Below are positions 16,827 to 26,075 of a DNA stretch of 64,000 bases, in pieces (position 1 is the stretch's first letter; each line of letters opens with the position of its first letter). Position numbers and translations under genes: made by a program. This DNA is from Macrococcoides animalis. GTDB taxonomy: Bacteria; Bacillota; Bacilli; Staphylococcales; Staphylococcaceae. The notes below the pieces were generated by a model. It was not told where the DNA came from. It did no database searches and saw only the letters and a list, made by a program, of their open reading frames with translations. The stretch is from the NCBI RefSeq assembly GCF_047425875.1, contig NZ_CP179727.1:186001-250000 (forward strand). The letters run 5' to 3'.

Positions 16827-17620
16827 ACACCACCAATTACTAATTCAGTCAAATTAAATGTATTCAAGATTTCATATAATTCATTGATAATCGCTATTTC
16901 ATCCTCATTGAAATGGCTGTCTCGAATTAAATATTTAAGTTTCTCGAGTTTTTTAGGATTTAATTCAGTTACTCCATAAATTGCATATCTACTATGTACT
17001 TTCTTGATTAAATAATCAATTTTTGCAAAATAATCTTCAAAAATCTCAAAATGCTCAATCAGTCTTTCATCAGCATACAATTTCAAATCAACAACAGGAC
17101 CTTGTTCTTCCTCATCTTTACCTTTGAAATATTGAAAGTTGATACGGTAATCACTGAGTTCAAAGCTTTCAAATGAATATGATTGTATAAAATCATCGAT
17201 AACATTAATTATTTTTTCACCCGTAACGTAAAACGTATCTCCATACGAAGGAATATAGATTTGATTAAATTCATCGAACACATACAGTACATCATCACCT
17301 GATGGATAAAGTGGATATTCTACGTGCAAATCTGGATTATATTCAACTTGAAAACTTTCCGTATGATAACTTAAGGCATAGATTGATTCATTTGGAAAAC
17401 AAGTCATCAACAATATTAAAAGTTTATTATTATAATATTTATCTTCATCCTTGAATATCTTACTATAATAATCAATGTTATCTTTAAATTGATATCTTTT
17501 TCCGTTTAACCGTTTCAATTGATTTAAACCAAATACATAATAACCTAATGGTGATAGTTTCGTTATAAATTGATTAAATAAATCATGTGCTAATTTGTCA
17601 TCTATCATTGTATGTTTCAT
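16823..17620 (-). CDS. cytosolic protein of unknown function, DUF3885-like
   Basis: 265 residues, acidic, aromatic-rich, no membrane segments. The pattern (NIDYYSKIFKDE, DDVLYVFDEFNQ, YDDF-like repeats) is reminiscent of DUF3885 proteins, but I cannot confirm it. Overlaps the upstream GNAT gene by 4 bp (ATGA), so the two are translationally coupled. Confidence 0.6.
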   Translation of the reverse strand: MKHTMIDDKLAHDLFNQFITKLSPLGYYVFGLNQLKRLNGKRYQFKDNIDYYSKIFKDEDKYYNNKLLILLMTCFPNESIYALSYHTESFQVEYNPDLHVEYPLYPSGDDVLYVFDEFNQIYIPSYGDTFYVTGEKIINVIDDFIQSYSFESFELSDYRINFQYFKGKDEEEQGPVVDLKLYADERLIEHFEIFEDYFAKIDYLIKKVHSRYAIYGVTELNPKKLEKLKYLIRDSHFNEDEIAIINELYEILNTFNLTELVIGGV

Positions 17621-18120
17621 ATAAACTCATCCTTCAAAATACTAAACATATAACTATCTCTAAAACGCCCTTTGATTACTTTGTCTTGGCGCATTAGACC
17701 TTCTCGCTGCATGCCAGCTTTCTCTAATACACGAACTGATCCCTTATTTTGAATATCAGTCACAGCAAATATTCTGTTGAGAGATTTTTCTTTAAATCCA
17801 TATGAAATAAGGTGATTTTCTGCATGTGTTGCCAGCCCTTTACCCCAATATTCAGGATGTATCATATATCCAATTTCACCTTTATGGTGTTTTTCATTAA
17901 TTACAATTCTACAAATACCTATTAATTTTTTAGTATCTTTATCCTCAATGATTCTGTAATACATTTTATCTTCCATCGATAACATTTGAATTATATATTG
18001 TTCCGTATCTTCCAAAGATTCAATCACCCATGATTGATACCTAGAAACTTCTTCTTTAGATAAAAGATCAAATATACTCTCTTTATCATCGAGTGACAAA
18101 GGTCTGTAGTGTATGTCCAT
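17617..18120 (-). CDS. RimJ/RimL-type GNAT N-acetyltransferase
   Basis: 167 residues. GEIGYMIHPEYWGKGLATHA is the CoA-binding motif, and FAVTDIQNKGSVRVLEKAGM with GLMRQDKVIKGRFRDSYMF is the standard end of the RimJ/RimL (Acetyltransf_3) subgroup. These modify protein N-termini or small amines. First gene of a two-gene operon. Confidence 0.88.
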   Translation of the reverse strand: MDIHYRPLSLDDKESIFDLLSKEEVSRYQSWVIESLEDTEQYIIQMLSMEDKMYYRIIEDKDTKKLIGICRIVINEKHHKGEIGYMIHPEYWGKGLATHAENHLISYGFKEKSLNRIFAVTDIQNKGSVRVLEKAGMQREGLMRQDKVIKGRFRDSYMFSILKDEFI

Positions 18121-18265
18121 TTTTTTACCTCAATTTTAAATATTTATTAAATAATATTCTACTAAATATTTAAGATAATATGTAGTTTTAAACGTAATCG
18201 CACAATCTTACTGTAATTATACTTTTATTGTAAGTAGTGTATAATAGATGTAAGAGGTGAACACT

Positions 18266-18532
18266 ATGAAATCAAAGTGGATTAGTATCATTTGTGCGAC
18301 GATGAGTCTATTATCTTTGGCATTAACCTTTATCGTTCCATATGATTTGATGAGTGATTTCGATATACATGAATTGTTAATAAAATCATTTATGATATCA
18401 GGATTAATTGGATTTTTATGTGCATTGATCTCAAAAGCAACTAAAAAGATATTTTTAATCCTATATTCTATTATTCCATTGCTTTTATATGCAGCACTAC
18501 TCGTTTTCGCATTCGGTATATCTGAGAGGTAA
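18266..18532 (+). CDS. small membrane protein, first gene of a three-gene operon
   Basis: 88 residues from ATG 18266 behind AGAGGTG; the GTG inside that site is not the start. Three hydrophobic segments (about 6-24, 42-60, 66-85). A TATAAT -10 is at 18240-18245. Not recognised. Confidence 0.65.
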   Translation: MKSKWISIICATMSLLSLALTFIVPYDLMSDFDIHELLIKSFMISGLIGFLCALISKATKKIFLILYSIIPLLLYAALLVFAFGISER

Positions 18533-18537
18533 CAATT

Positions 18538-18816
18538 ATGAAAAGAAGAATAATTTCAAACATATTCATATTATTGATTGCAGCTTATTTTATTTGGCTA
18601 ATATCTAGACCAGAGTTTTACCTTAGTGACATTTCTATGAACGGTAAAAATCCAATATCGATTTCGTGGCATTATTTCACAATTGATACGAAATTAATCG
18701 GTGAAAAAGCCAGTGAAGATGATTATAAATTTTCACTTTATCCTTTTTATTTATTTTTATTCCTAGCATTTATCATTCGTTTCATACCAATTAAGAGAAA
18801 TCATAAGGAGTGTTGA
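18538..18816 (+). CDS. small membrane protein, second gene of the operon
   Basis: 92 residues with one transmembrane helix at each end (about 6-22 and 70-85) and an extracytoplasmic loop between. It follows the previous gene by 5 bp with a GAGAGGT ribosome binding site and precedes the next by 1 bp. Not recognised. Confidence 0.65.
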   Translation: MKRRIISNIFILLIAAYFIWLISRPEFYLSDISMNGKNPISISWHYFTIDTKLIGEKASEDDYKFSLYPFYLFLFLAFIIRFIPIKRNHKEC

Positions 18817-18817
18817 T

Positions 18818-19108
18818 ATGATTATTATTATTATCTTGTTTGCGCTCGTTGGCTTATACATGCTAACTGGTCGTGGCAGTTTCTTGATAGCAGGTTATAA
18901 CTTTATGCCAGAAGCTGAAAAAGCGAAGTATAATGAAAAGCGTTTGTGTCAGTTTATGGGGATCTTTATGTTAATTAGCGCAGTATTATTTTTATTTATG
19001 GAGTATGAATTATTACCATTGTATTTTATAATTATTGCTTATTTAATCATCACATTTACTTTTATCTTCTTAGTAAATGTTTCTAATTTCTTTAAAATTC
19101 GAAAGTAA
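18818..19108 (+). CDS. DUF3784-like membrane protein
   Basis: 96 residues. GRGSFLIAGYNFMPEAEKAKYNEKRLCQFM matches the DUF3784 signature (AGYN, EK, YDEKRL), followed by two helices. AAGGAGTGT before the ATG. Function of the family is unknown. A second intact family member is at 30611-30919 and a remnant at 20475-20606, so this small family has been copied within the window. Confidence 0.75.
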   Translation: MIIIIILFALVGLYMLTGRGSFLIAGYNFMPEAEKAKYNEKRLCQFMGIFMLISAVLFLFMEYELLPLYFIIIAYLIITFTFIFLVNVSNFFKIRK

Positions 19109-19111
19109 TTG

Positions 19112-19137
19112 AAACTGCCCTTACAGGCAGTTTTTTT
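19112..19137 (+). terminator. terminator after the DUF3784-like gene
   Basis: AAACTGCC-N6-GGCAGTTT followed by T. Nearly identical to the terminator at 20616-20640. Confidence 0.85.
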
Positions 19138-19189
19138 GTGGTTTCATTATGGTATAATTATTTAAAATTTCAAAAGTGGGAGGTCATTT

Positions 19190-20377
19190 ATGAAAAGATT
19201 CTCACCCATAATCATTACCCTACTCGCTGCAACCTTTATTGCACGGTTTAGTATGTTAATGGTGATGCCCTTTTTATCAATTTACTTAATCAATACATAT
19301 CACTATTCAGGCTTTCAAATTGGCATCATATTATCTGTTGCTGGTGTTGTGGCAATCATACTGAGTATGACTTCAGGTAGTGTCATCGACCGTTTCAATA
19401 AACGACATGTCATCTACTTCGGCTTAATTATTGGCATTCTTAGCTATCTTGCCTTTCCGATGATTCATACATTTCCTGGTTTTATTCTTTTCTCAATTGC
19501 ATCAACAATTGGAAACACTTTAGTTGAACCTACATATCGTGTTCTCATTACGCAGTTTACTGCAGATGAAGATAAGAAACTGATCTTTAATATCAGATAC
19601 TACTTAATTAACGTTGCTGCTGCCATTGGACCGTATTTATCAAGTCAGATTCAATGGGTTGGAATCGATAAACTATTTTATATTGTTGTTATTGCACTAT
19701 TTATTAATCTATTATTATTCATTTACATCTTTAATAAAAACAATATTAATCTTAACAATAATCAATCGATGAACCATATTCCATTCTTTAATATGATGTA
19801 TATCTTTAAACAAGATAAAGCCTTTCTCTATTTAGTATTAGGGAATATCTTTATCGTATTTGGCTATACACAAATGATGACTTCACTCAGCATTTATTTA
19901 ACTAAGATCTATCCGTATGCGACAGCGATTCACCATTATGCGATACTCACACTAGTGAATTCAATTGCCGTCATCTTATTACAATATTTTGTGTACAAAA
20001 TTGGCCAACATATTAAAACAAGCACATCTATTATTATCGGTGCTTTACTATTACCTCTTGGATTAATACTTGTAGGGATTTCACCTGCTTTATTATCATT
20101 ATGTATCGCTATGTTCATATTAACAGTTGGCGAAATATTCGTATTTACGATGTGGGATTTAAGAATTGATGAACTCTCACCGAAAGAAATGAAGGGCTCA
20201 TATTACGCGTTGACTGGTTTAACCGGTATATCACGTATCATCGCCCCACTTGTCGGTGGATTACTGATTGATACATTTATAAACGGATTATTAATCTGGG
20301 GATTACTTGGAGCTGTTACTTATATCTCAGTTATCTTCTTTATTAAAAGTGCAAAATTAACACCCACAAAACTGTGA
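19190..20377 (+). CDS. MFS transporter, drug-efflux type
   Basis: 395 residues, 12 predicted transmembrane helices. The loop 2-3 motif is GSVIDRFNKRHVIYFG, a good fit to the MFS motif A (GxxxDRxGRR), and PTYRVLITQFTADEDK is typical of the MdtH/YttB-like group. GTGGGAGG ribosome binding site. Likely proton-driven export of small molecules; substrate not predictable. Confidence 0.85.
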   Translation: MKRFSPIIITLLAATFIARFSMLMVMPFLSIYLINTYHYSGFQIGIILSVAGVVAIILSMTSGSVIDRFNKRHVIYFGLIIGILSYLAFPMIHTFPGFILFSIASTIGNTLVEPTYRVLITQFTADEDKKLIFNIRYYLINVAAAIGPYLSSQIQWVGIDKLFYIVVIALFINLLLFIYIFNKNNINLNNNQSMNHIPFFNMMYIFKQDKAFLYLVLGNIFIVFGYTQMMTSLSIYLTKIYPYATAIHHYAILTLVNSIAVILLQYFVYKIGQHIKTSTSIIIGALLLPLGLILVGISPALLSLCIAMFILTVGEIFVFTMWDLRIDELSPKEMKGSYYALTGLTGISRIIAPLVGGLLIDTFINGLLIWGLLGAVTYISVIFFIKSAKLTPTKL

Positions 20378-20474
20378 TTTTTTGGATGTTAGTACTAAAA
20401 TTCTTTCTTAAGTTTAATGTGTATTCCAATCTAATCATCAAACATAAAATATAAACATTTCTTAAAGGCATTGA

Positions 20475-20606
20475 TATTTTTCTATTTTTATTGCTTTAAT
20501 GGAATACACTTCAATTCCCGAAAAATTCACAGTGACAGGTTATTTATTAGTTACTATCACCTTTATAATATTTATGAATGTATCAAGAAAATTTAGAATA
20601 AGATAA
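20475..20606 (+). pseudogene. C-terminal remnant of a DUF3784 gene
   Basis: A 43-codon frame after a TGA (20472-20474) reads SIFIALMEYTSIPEKF, then GYLLVTITFIIFMNVSRKF and RIR before TAA. It aligns with the end of the gene at 18818-19108 (LFLFMEYELLP, AYLIITFTFIFLVNVSNFF, KIRK). There is no start, no ribosome binding site and no recognisable N-terminal half in 20378-20474. A terminator of the same sequence class follows. This accounts for most of the 395-bp gap between the MFS and NSS genes. Confidence 0.7.
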
Positions 20607-20615
20607 TAGTATAAC

Positions 20616-20640
20616 AAACTGCCCTTAACGGCAGTTTTTT
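20616..20640 (+). terminator. terminator after the DUF3784 remnant
   Basis: AAACTGCC-N6-GGCAGTTT plus T-run; the same stem as at 19112-19137, only the loop differs (CTTAAC versus CTTACA). Confidence 0.85.
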
Positions 20641-20772
20641 TATGTGTTCATTTTGGCATTTTACTGCATCTTTTATCATGTATCTCATCAAATATAACAC
20701 ACACGATTATTGCAAAAAATTTATTATATGTTACAATTACACTTCACAGCGTTAAAGCAAAGGAGTGCTTAA

Positions 20773-22083
20773 ATGAAAAAGACACAAAACTGGAATTCAT
20801 CTATCGGATTTATCCTTGCTAGCGCAGGATCAGCAATAGGTCTTGGTGCTATCTGGAAATTTCCATATATCGCTGGCTTGTATGGTGGCGGTGCTTTTTT
20901 ATTAGAATTTATTATCTTTACGTTATTGATTGGACTTCCTCTTCTTATATCAGAATTTAGTATTGGACAACTTGGTAAAACTTATACCATTTCTATTTTT
21001 AATAAATTGTCAGGAAAACCTATTTTGAATAGTATTGGCTACTTAGGTAATATAACCGCTTTTATACTATATGCATTTTATAGTGTCATTGGGGGTTGGA
21101 TAATCATCTTTATTATGTATTACTTCGGTATCACCTTTAATCTTGTTGAACCTAACCCAGATTTTTTCAATCAAATGATGATAAATCCAAACTATGTATT
21201 AATTGGACAAGCACTATTCATTGCAGTGACCGGTATAATTGTGTCATTTGGTATACAAAACGGTATTGAGAAAGCATCTAAAATTATGATGCCTTTGTTG
21301 TTTATATTATTTATGATTATTGTCATACGTTCGGTAACCCTAGACGGGGCATCGACAGGATTAAAGTATTTCCTTATCCCAAGATTTGAGGATATATCAA
21401 TAAAAGGGACACTTTATGCTTTAGGACAATCATTCTTCGCATTATCACTTGGCACAACTGGAATGATCACATATGCGTCCTACACAAAGGAAAAAACGAA
21501 TATCTCTAAATCAGCAGCTTCAATCGTATTTATGAACTTATTGATATCAGTGCTCGCTGGACTAGCTATATTTCCAGCTGCATTTGCATTAAATATAGAA
21601 GTTGAAGCAGGTCCTGGATTGTTATTCCTTGTACTCCCACAGTTATTTAATAAAATAGCCTTTGGAATGTTCTTTTATATATTATTTTTGATATTATTCT
21701 TATTTGCAGCGCTGACGTCATCCATATCTCTACTTGAACTTAATTTATCAAACATCATAAAAGAAGATGAATCGAAACGTAAACGAACAGCCTTATGGAT
21801 TAGTATTATTGTATTTATTACCGGAATACCCGCAGCATTATCTTTTGGTGTATTAAATAATATAAAATTCGGTGCAGGAAGTATCTTTGATAACATGGAC
21901 TTTTTAGTGAGTTATATACTTATGCCTATCGGAGTATTATTAACCACTCTATTTACTGGACATATACTATCTAAAACTAGGCTCCAAAATGTTGTTACAC
22001 ACGGATTTTCAATATGGTATCCACTCGTAAAATACGTACTACCCGTAGTTATTTTAATAGTCATAATTACGCAGTTTTTTTAA
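20773..22083 (+). CDS. neurotransmitter:sodium symporter (NSS/SLC6, LeuT/MhsT-like)
   Basis: 436 residues, about 11 transmembrane helices as in bacterial NSS proteins. TM1 carries WNSSIGFILASAGSAIGLGA then IWKFPYIAGLYGGGAF, containing the sodium- and substrate-binding unwound region; TM6-TM8 include GQSFFALSLGTTGM and AALTSSISLLELN. It probably imports an amino acid with sodium. AAAGGAGTGC ribosome binding site. Single-gene unit. Confidence 0.92.
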   Translation: MKKTQNWNSSIGFILASAGSAIGLGAIWKFPYIAGLYGGGAFLLEFIIFTLLIGLPLLISEFSIGQLGKTYTISIFNKLSGKPILNSIGYLGNITAFILYAFYSVIGGWIIIFIMYYFGITFNLVEPNPDFFNQMMINPNYVLIGQALFIAVTGIIVSFGIQNGIEKASKIMMPLLFILFMIIVIRSVTLDGASTGLKYFLIPRFEDISIKGTLYALGQSFFALSLGTTGMITYASYTKEKTNISKSAASIVFMNLLISVLAGLAIFPAAFALNIEVEAGPGLLFLVLPQLFNKIAFGMFFYILFLILFLFAALTSSISLLELNLSNIIKEDESKRKRTALWISIIVFITGIPAALSFGVLNNIKFGAGSIFDNMDFLVSYILMPIGVLLTTLFTGHILSKTRLQNVVTHGFSIWYPLVKYVLPVVILIVIITQFF

Positions 22084-22088
22084 AAAAT

Positions 22089-22118
22089 TAAGCCAATATC
22101 ACATAGGATATTGGCTTA
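22089..22118. terminator. terminator between the symporter and the DUF2785 gene
   Basis: TAAGCCAATATC / GATATTGGCTTA with a 6-nt loop; A/T-rich on both sides, so it may work in both directions. Confidence 0.75.
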
Positions 22119-22136
22119 ATTATATTCGAACAGTGC

Positions 22137-22922
22137 TTACAGACTGCTCTTAATAATATGTTGTACATTAGGATAATCATCCATAATAAAATACAAACTT
22201 TTCTTAAAATCTTTAATATTCTTCAATTTTCTATAGTATGCTATATCTTGATTGCCACTTAATTTATCTAGTATATCTAAACTATTAATCCAATGAATTA
22301 TCAAATCCTCATGACAACGTCGATATTTCAATAATACTTCAATGATACCACTCATTCTTTCATCTTCATCATCAATATAAGGCATATCATTATTTTGAAG
22401 TTTCAATAGATTAACTTTGATACCCTCTAAAATAGTTAAAGTAAATGATTCATCATAATTTCTATTTTTTATTACTTCTATAATTGCATCTGAAGCATGT
22501 GCTATGCCATGTGCCCAGCCTTTACGATGAACAAAACCACGTGTATCTTTTTCATTTATGAAATATTCAATAACAGCTTTTGAAATACTTCTTAACTGAC
22601 TATGAGTAAATAAATGTCGCATATTATCTCTATATAGAATACTCATCAAAAACAAAACACTAAAACTTCTTTTAAAAATATCATCACAAATGTCTGAATT
22701 ATAAATGTTTAGATTACATATACAACGATACACTAAATCATCTAGAACATTGTTATCTATATTCTCATCAATCATACATTGTGCAAATGTATTAAATGCT
22801 AATTGGTCTCTAATAAATGGATCAGTATTCCCCACTTCTTTCATACATTCATACAATAAATGATGAATAAATTCCGTGCCTGAATCTTTATTATATTGTT
22901 GAACTAATAATTTCAAATTCAT
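22137..22922 (-). CDS. DUF2785 family protein
   Basis: 261 residues, mostly helical, soluble. NTDPFIRDQLAFNTFAQCM and DTRGFVHRKGWAHGIAHASD match the DUF2785 pattern (two conserved His in KGWAHxxAHxxD). Function unknown. It starts 9 bp after the NUDIX gene on the same strand, with GAGGTATTAAT as ribosome binding site, so the pair forms an operon. Confidence 0.75.
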   Translation of the reverse strand: MNLKLLVQQYNKDSGTEFIHHLLYECMKEVGNTDPFIRDQLAFNTFAQCMIDENIDNNVLDDLVYRCICNLNIYNSDICDDIFKRSFSVLFLMSILYRDNMRHLFTHSQLRSISKAVIEYFINEKDTRGFVHRKGWAHGIAHASDAIIEVIKNRNYDESFTLTILEGIKVNLLKLQNNDMPYIDDEDERMSGIIEVLLKYRRCHEDLIIHWINSLDILDKLSGNQDIAYYRKLKNIKDFKKSLYFIMDDYPNVQHIIKSSL

Positions 22923-22931
22923 ATTAATACC

Positions 22932-23507
22932 TCACAATACACTTCCTATAATATTAAAATATTTTTCTGAATACGGTAAGAAGTGGTTCTTACCAAATGT
23001 TATTTCATTATCTCCCAAAACATTTTTACCTTTAATTTGATGTTTTGAATTAAAAAAAAGTAATTTTAATTCCTTTAATGGTACTTCAATCAGATCTTCC
23101 ACTTCATTATCATTAAAAGTAATTTGTTTCATTTCTTCTGCTGTAATTTCGTAGTTAAAAACATTAATAAACTCTTTATCCATTTTACTTCTATTATCAA
23201 GTATTTCAGGAATCACACATACTAACTTTAAATCATCAAACAATATATCAATACCAAGCTCTTCTTTTATCTCTCTTACACCAGCAGCCATCGTTTCATT
23301 ACTCATAATATGACCACCAATTGTAACATCCAGTAAACCTTTGTAATCAGAGACATAATCACTTCGCTTCTGCAAAATCATCTTATCGCCACAAGAAAAA
23401 ATACATTGAAACGTTTCATGCCATTCTTCTTTATAATGAACTTCGCTTCGAGATAATTTCCCTTTTAATTCATAGTTCTCATGATAAATATTAAGACTTT
23501 CCTTAAT
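22932..23507 (-). CDS. NUDIX hydrolase without a normal start codon
   Basis: Resembles the YfcD/isopentenyl-isomerase-like NUDIX group. The NUDIX box is GHIMSNETMAAGVREIKEELGI. From the first ATG (23381) the protein has 149 residues, but the same frame runs upstream to 23507 and encodes an N-terminus expected of the family (KESLNIYHENYELKG, EEWHETFQCIF). The codon where the start should be is ATT, right after GAGGTGGA. Either ATT is used, or the ATG was lost; inserting an ATG there would restore ideal spacing. Substrate unknown. Confidence 0.7.
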   Translation of the reverse strand: MKESLNIYHENYELKGKLSRSEVHYKEEWHETFQCIFSCGDKMILQKRSDYVSDYKGLLDVTIGGHIMSNETMAAGVREIKEELGIDILFDDLKLVCVIPEILDNRSKMDKEFINVFNYEITAEEMKQITFNDNEVEDLIEVPLKELKLLFFNSKHQIKGKNVLGDNEITFGKNHFLPYSEKYFNIIGSVL

Positions 23508-23618
23508 TCCACCTCATCTTATTTATTTCTTGCTTACTTGAATATTTTAGAACTTTCAATTATTGGACTTATACCAATCAATTACAATATGTGGTAATAT
23601 ATAAATTGAGGTGGTAAT

Positions 23619-23912
23619 ATGAATAAAATAATTTATTTTATAAACATTATACTCTTAGTCATAGGTATTTTCTTAGTATTCATATCACAAAATTTTGCTT
23701 ATATTAATCCTAATGTAGTGTCACCCATTTATATTGTTACATTTGTAAATTTTGTAGCAGGACTTTTTTATTTATTAGCTTTAATCTGGTCAATTTTCAA
23801 TTTAATTAAATACAAATTATATATAGTGAGAATTTCATCGTTAATTGTTATTGTCCTATGTTTTGTATTTGCGTGGCTATCATTATTTATTACAGCAATG
23901 TGGTGGGGATGA
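23619..23912 (+). CDS. small membrane protein with three to four helices
   Basis: 97 residues, hydrophobic nearly throughout (helices about 5-25, 34-58, 68-90), ending in AMWWG. TGAGGTGGTAATATG start. Followed by another gene after 19 bp. Not recognised. Confidence 0.65.
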   Translation: MNKIIYFINIILLVIGIFLVFISQNFAYINPNVVSPIYIVTFVNFVAGLFYLLALIWSIFNLIKYKLYIVRISSLIVIVLCFVFAWLSLFITAMWWG

Positions 23913-23931
23913 ATTTTAGGAGGTCAACAGA

Positions 23932-24333
23932 GTGAAAAAGCGAAATAATATATTATTTATTATGACGAAGCTTATTATTCTTACTGTAGCTTTTTTAGAT
24001 TGGCTCCCTACAGAACAAGAATGGTTGAATGGCTTGGAAAAAATAGATAACTCCTTCCCTAATACCATTTGGATTGATAAAAAGAAAGACATTAAAATTT
24101 GGCGTATGGTTATTGGATCATATATTGTTAAAAGAAGAGAAGATACTGTAAAATATCCTCAATACATGACGGGTATCATTTATAATAAAAAATTTGTGAT
24201 TACACGAAATAGAAATAACAGGTATTTCACTTATGACGTAGTAAATAATAAAAATAAAGAGATTAAAAAGCATGATATTCAGTTATTAAAGAAAAAATAT
24301 CAACTTAAAGGTGATTTTATTTCTTTAGATTAA
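23932..24333 (+). CDS. unknown protein with an N-terminal membrane segment
   Basis: 133 residues from a GTG at 23932 behind AGGAGGT. A hydrophobic stretch (ILFIMTKLIILTVAFL) is followed by a basic, lysine-rich domain (KIDNSFPNTIWIDKKK ... KKYQLKGDFISLD). Likely membrane-anchored with the domain outside. Not recognised; probably co-transcribed with the preceding gene. Confidence 0.6.
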   Translation: MKKRNNILFIMTKLIILTVAFLDWLPTEQEWLNGLEKIDNSFPNTIWIDKKKDIKIWRMVIGSYIVKRREDTVKYPQYMTGIIYNKKFVITRNRNNRYFTYDVVNNKNKEIKKHDIQLLKKKYQLKGDFISLD

Positions 24334-24337
24334 ATAT

Positions 24338-24373
24338 GAACCCCATTAACAAGGTCAATTGTTAATGGGGTTC
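24338..24373. terminator. bidirectional terminator
   Basis: GAACCCCATTAACAA and its complement around a 6-nt loop, a 15-bp stem, between convergent genes. Confidence 0.78.
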
Positions 24374-24378
24374 TATAG

Positions 24379-25104
24379 TTATTCAAACGCTTCGAACACT
24401 TCATATGGATAAAACTCACATGCATCGTTACTCAATGGATTTAAAATGATACTGTTTTCTTCCATATCAATATCAGGAAGTACATCATTAATAAATGTAC
24501 CTTTATCAATCATTTCTAAAGATAAATGTGATTGCTTCTCAGCAAGTGATTGTGGAATATTTTGATCCGTCCAGAAATAATAAGAAAATCCTGGGAAATA
24601 TTCAAATGAAACATCTCCCATTACGTCCCCTATTTCTTCATCCATTATATAAAAGAACATTTTCTTAGCTCTAATTAACTCTAATATATTTTCAAAATCA
24701 CTATTATTATTAGTATGATTCGAAGCATTTAATTTAGCAATTAACTCATGTATGTTATTAAAGATTTTTGTTGGCTCTATTTCTGGCCACTCACTCCATA
24801 CATATAAAGCTTCATCATCTTTTGTATTAGAGAATCCTAAATACCCTTCTGCTTCAGTAGTATTTTCTGCAATAACAGTAAAATTGGAACTATTTCTTTT
24901 ATTCATAGTCAAAATATCAGTTGCTGTTTTCTTAATATTATTTGCATCTCGAATAGGATAGAACTTCCATTCTTTGAACACAATAAAATTACCTTGTTCA
25001 AATAGCTTCCAATATTCATTTGGAATTTTCTTCAATATTCCCTCTTTGCTTATTAGTTGAATGACTTCCTTATTTACAGGGTCCAGTTTAAATTGAATTG
25101 GCAT
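24379..25104 (-). CDS. SMI1/KNR4 (SUKH)-like protein
   Basis: 241 residues, acidic, soluble. The first half has a SUKH-like order: GILKKIPNEYWKLFEQGNFI, an EWKFYPI strand, then an IAENTTEAEGYLGFSN and ALYVWSEWPEIEP core. The second half (DEEIGDVMGDVSFEYFPGFS ... PYEVFEAFE) looks like an added domain. SUKH proteins often are immunity proteins against secreted nuclease or deaminase toxins, but no toxin gene is adjacent. The family call is moderate, the immunity role only inference. Confidence 0.5.
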   Translation of the reverse strand: MPIQFKLDPVNKEVIQLISKEGILKKIPNEYWKLFEQGNFIVFKEWKFYPIRDANNIKKTATDILTMNKRNSSNFTVIAENTTEAEGYLGFSNTKDDEALYVWSEWPEIEPTKIFNNIHELIAKLNASNHTNNNSDFENILELIRAKKMFFYIMDEEIGDVMGDVSFEYFPGFSYYFWTDQNIPQSLAEKQSHLSLEMIDKGTFINDVLPDIDMEENSIILNPLSNDACEFYPYEVFEAFE

Positions 25105-25181
25105 CGTTTTGCTCCTTTAGATCAGTTAATATAATTGTAACAATTCTCTGATTATAAATATATGTCCATTTTTATATAATC

Positions 25182-26075
25182 TTATTTTAAACTGATTAAA
25201 TCCAACCTTTGATAAATATACTGACAAATAAACAAGATATATATTATTGCAAGTAGTGGTGCATAAAACGTCCACCAAGCGATTTGTAAATCATAGAAGT
25301 GAAAGCCTAATAAACTACTGAGTTCAGGGATTGTTGGTTGTTCATTGATTAAACAACCTGGTCCGTAACATACATCAGTTCCTCCAAAGAATATTTTAAA
25401 GAATGCAAGATGAGAAATCACTACTAGCGTTTGGAACATAATTCTAAAGAATACGATGAAATACTGAATCAACATATTCGGCAATAAATGCTTTTTAAAA
25501 ATATATGCTTTAGATGGACTCATTGTTCTCGCACTACTAATAAATTCTTTTTCCAAAATCATTTGTGTAGCCGATTTAACTAATAATATCGTAGTTGGCA
25601 ACATCAAAACAATTAGTATGATTAAATTAAAAATAATACGATAACTTTGTGTTGTAGTAAATTGATCAATCGGTTCATATAGTATCGGTCTAAGAAGTAA
25701 ATAACCTAATATTGATTGTGGAATGTAAAAAAATGGTTGCATGAATGGTTCAAAGATATTCAAGTTAGTCTTTTTAAATGCTAAATACGTACCGATTAAT
25801 ATTGCAATAATTAAAGTGATTATTGCAACGATTACAAGAATACCTAATGTGATGCGATATCCAGAAAGCACTTCATATGCCATGTGTCTGGAATTTCGAT
25901 CAACACCGAAAATATAATCTCTCCCCGGTGGAAATGGTGAACTTGCTATCATATTCCCATCTTTATCATAAAGAAAATTAGTCTTTTTAACTTTTCCTCC
26001 TAATACATCAAAGTAAATAATGCTAATTAAAGCAGGAATCAAGAGCAGACAAACAAAAAGATAGATACGTTTCAT
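25182..26075 (-). CDS. ABC transporter permease, OppC/DppC-like
   Basis: 297 residues with six transmembrane helices; the conserved cytosolic loop is EKEFISSARTMSPSKAYIFK followed by KHLLPN, the EAA-loop equivalent that docks on the ATPase. A 'FGVDRNSRHMAY' segment like the 'FGTDxxGRD' of OppC precedes the core. It overlaps the other permease by 1 bp (TAATG). No substrate-binding protein or ATPase gene is nearby. Substrate probably a peptide or metal complex. Confidence 0.8.
   Translation of the reverse strand: MKRIYLFVCLLLIPALISIIYFDVLGGKVKKTNFLYDKDGNMIASSPFPPGRDYIFGVDRNSRHMAYEVLSGYRITLGILVIVAIITLIIAILIGTYLAFKKTNLNIFEPFMQPFFYIPQSILGYLLLRPILYEPIDQFTTTQSYRIIFNLIILIVLMLPTTILLVKSATQMILEKEFISSARTMSPSKAYIFKKHLLPNMLIQYFIVFFRIMFQTLVVISHLAFFKIFFGGTDVCYGPGCLINEQPTIPELSSLLGFHFYDLQIAWWTFYAPLLAIIYILFICQYIYQRLDLISLK

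Noticed and set aside
23932..25104. Toxin-immunity pair made by the membrane-anchored protein and the SUKH-like protein
   Set aside because: They converge on a shared terminator, the membrane-anchored protein shows no toxin domain and no secretion signal typical for polymorphic toxins.
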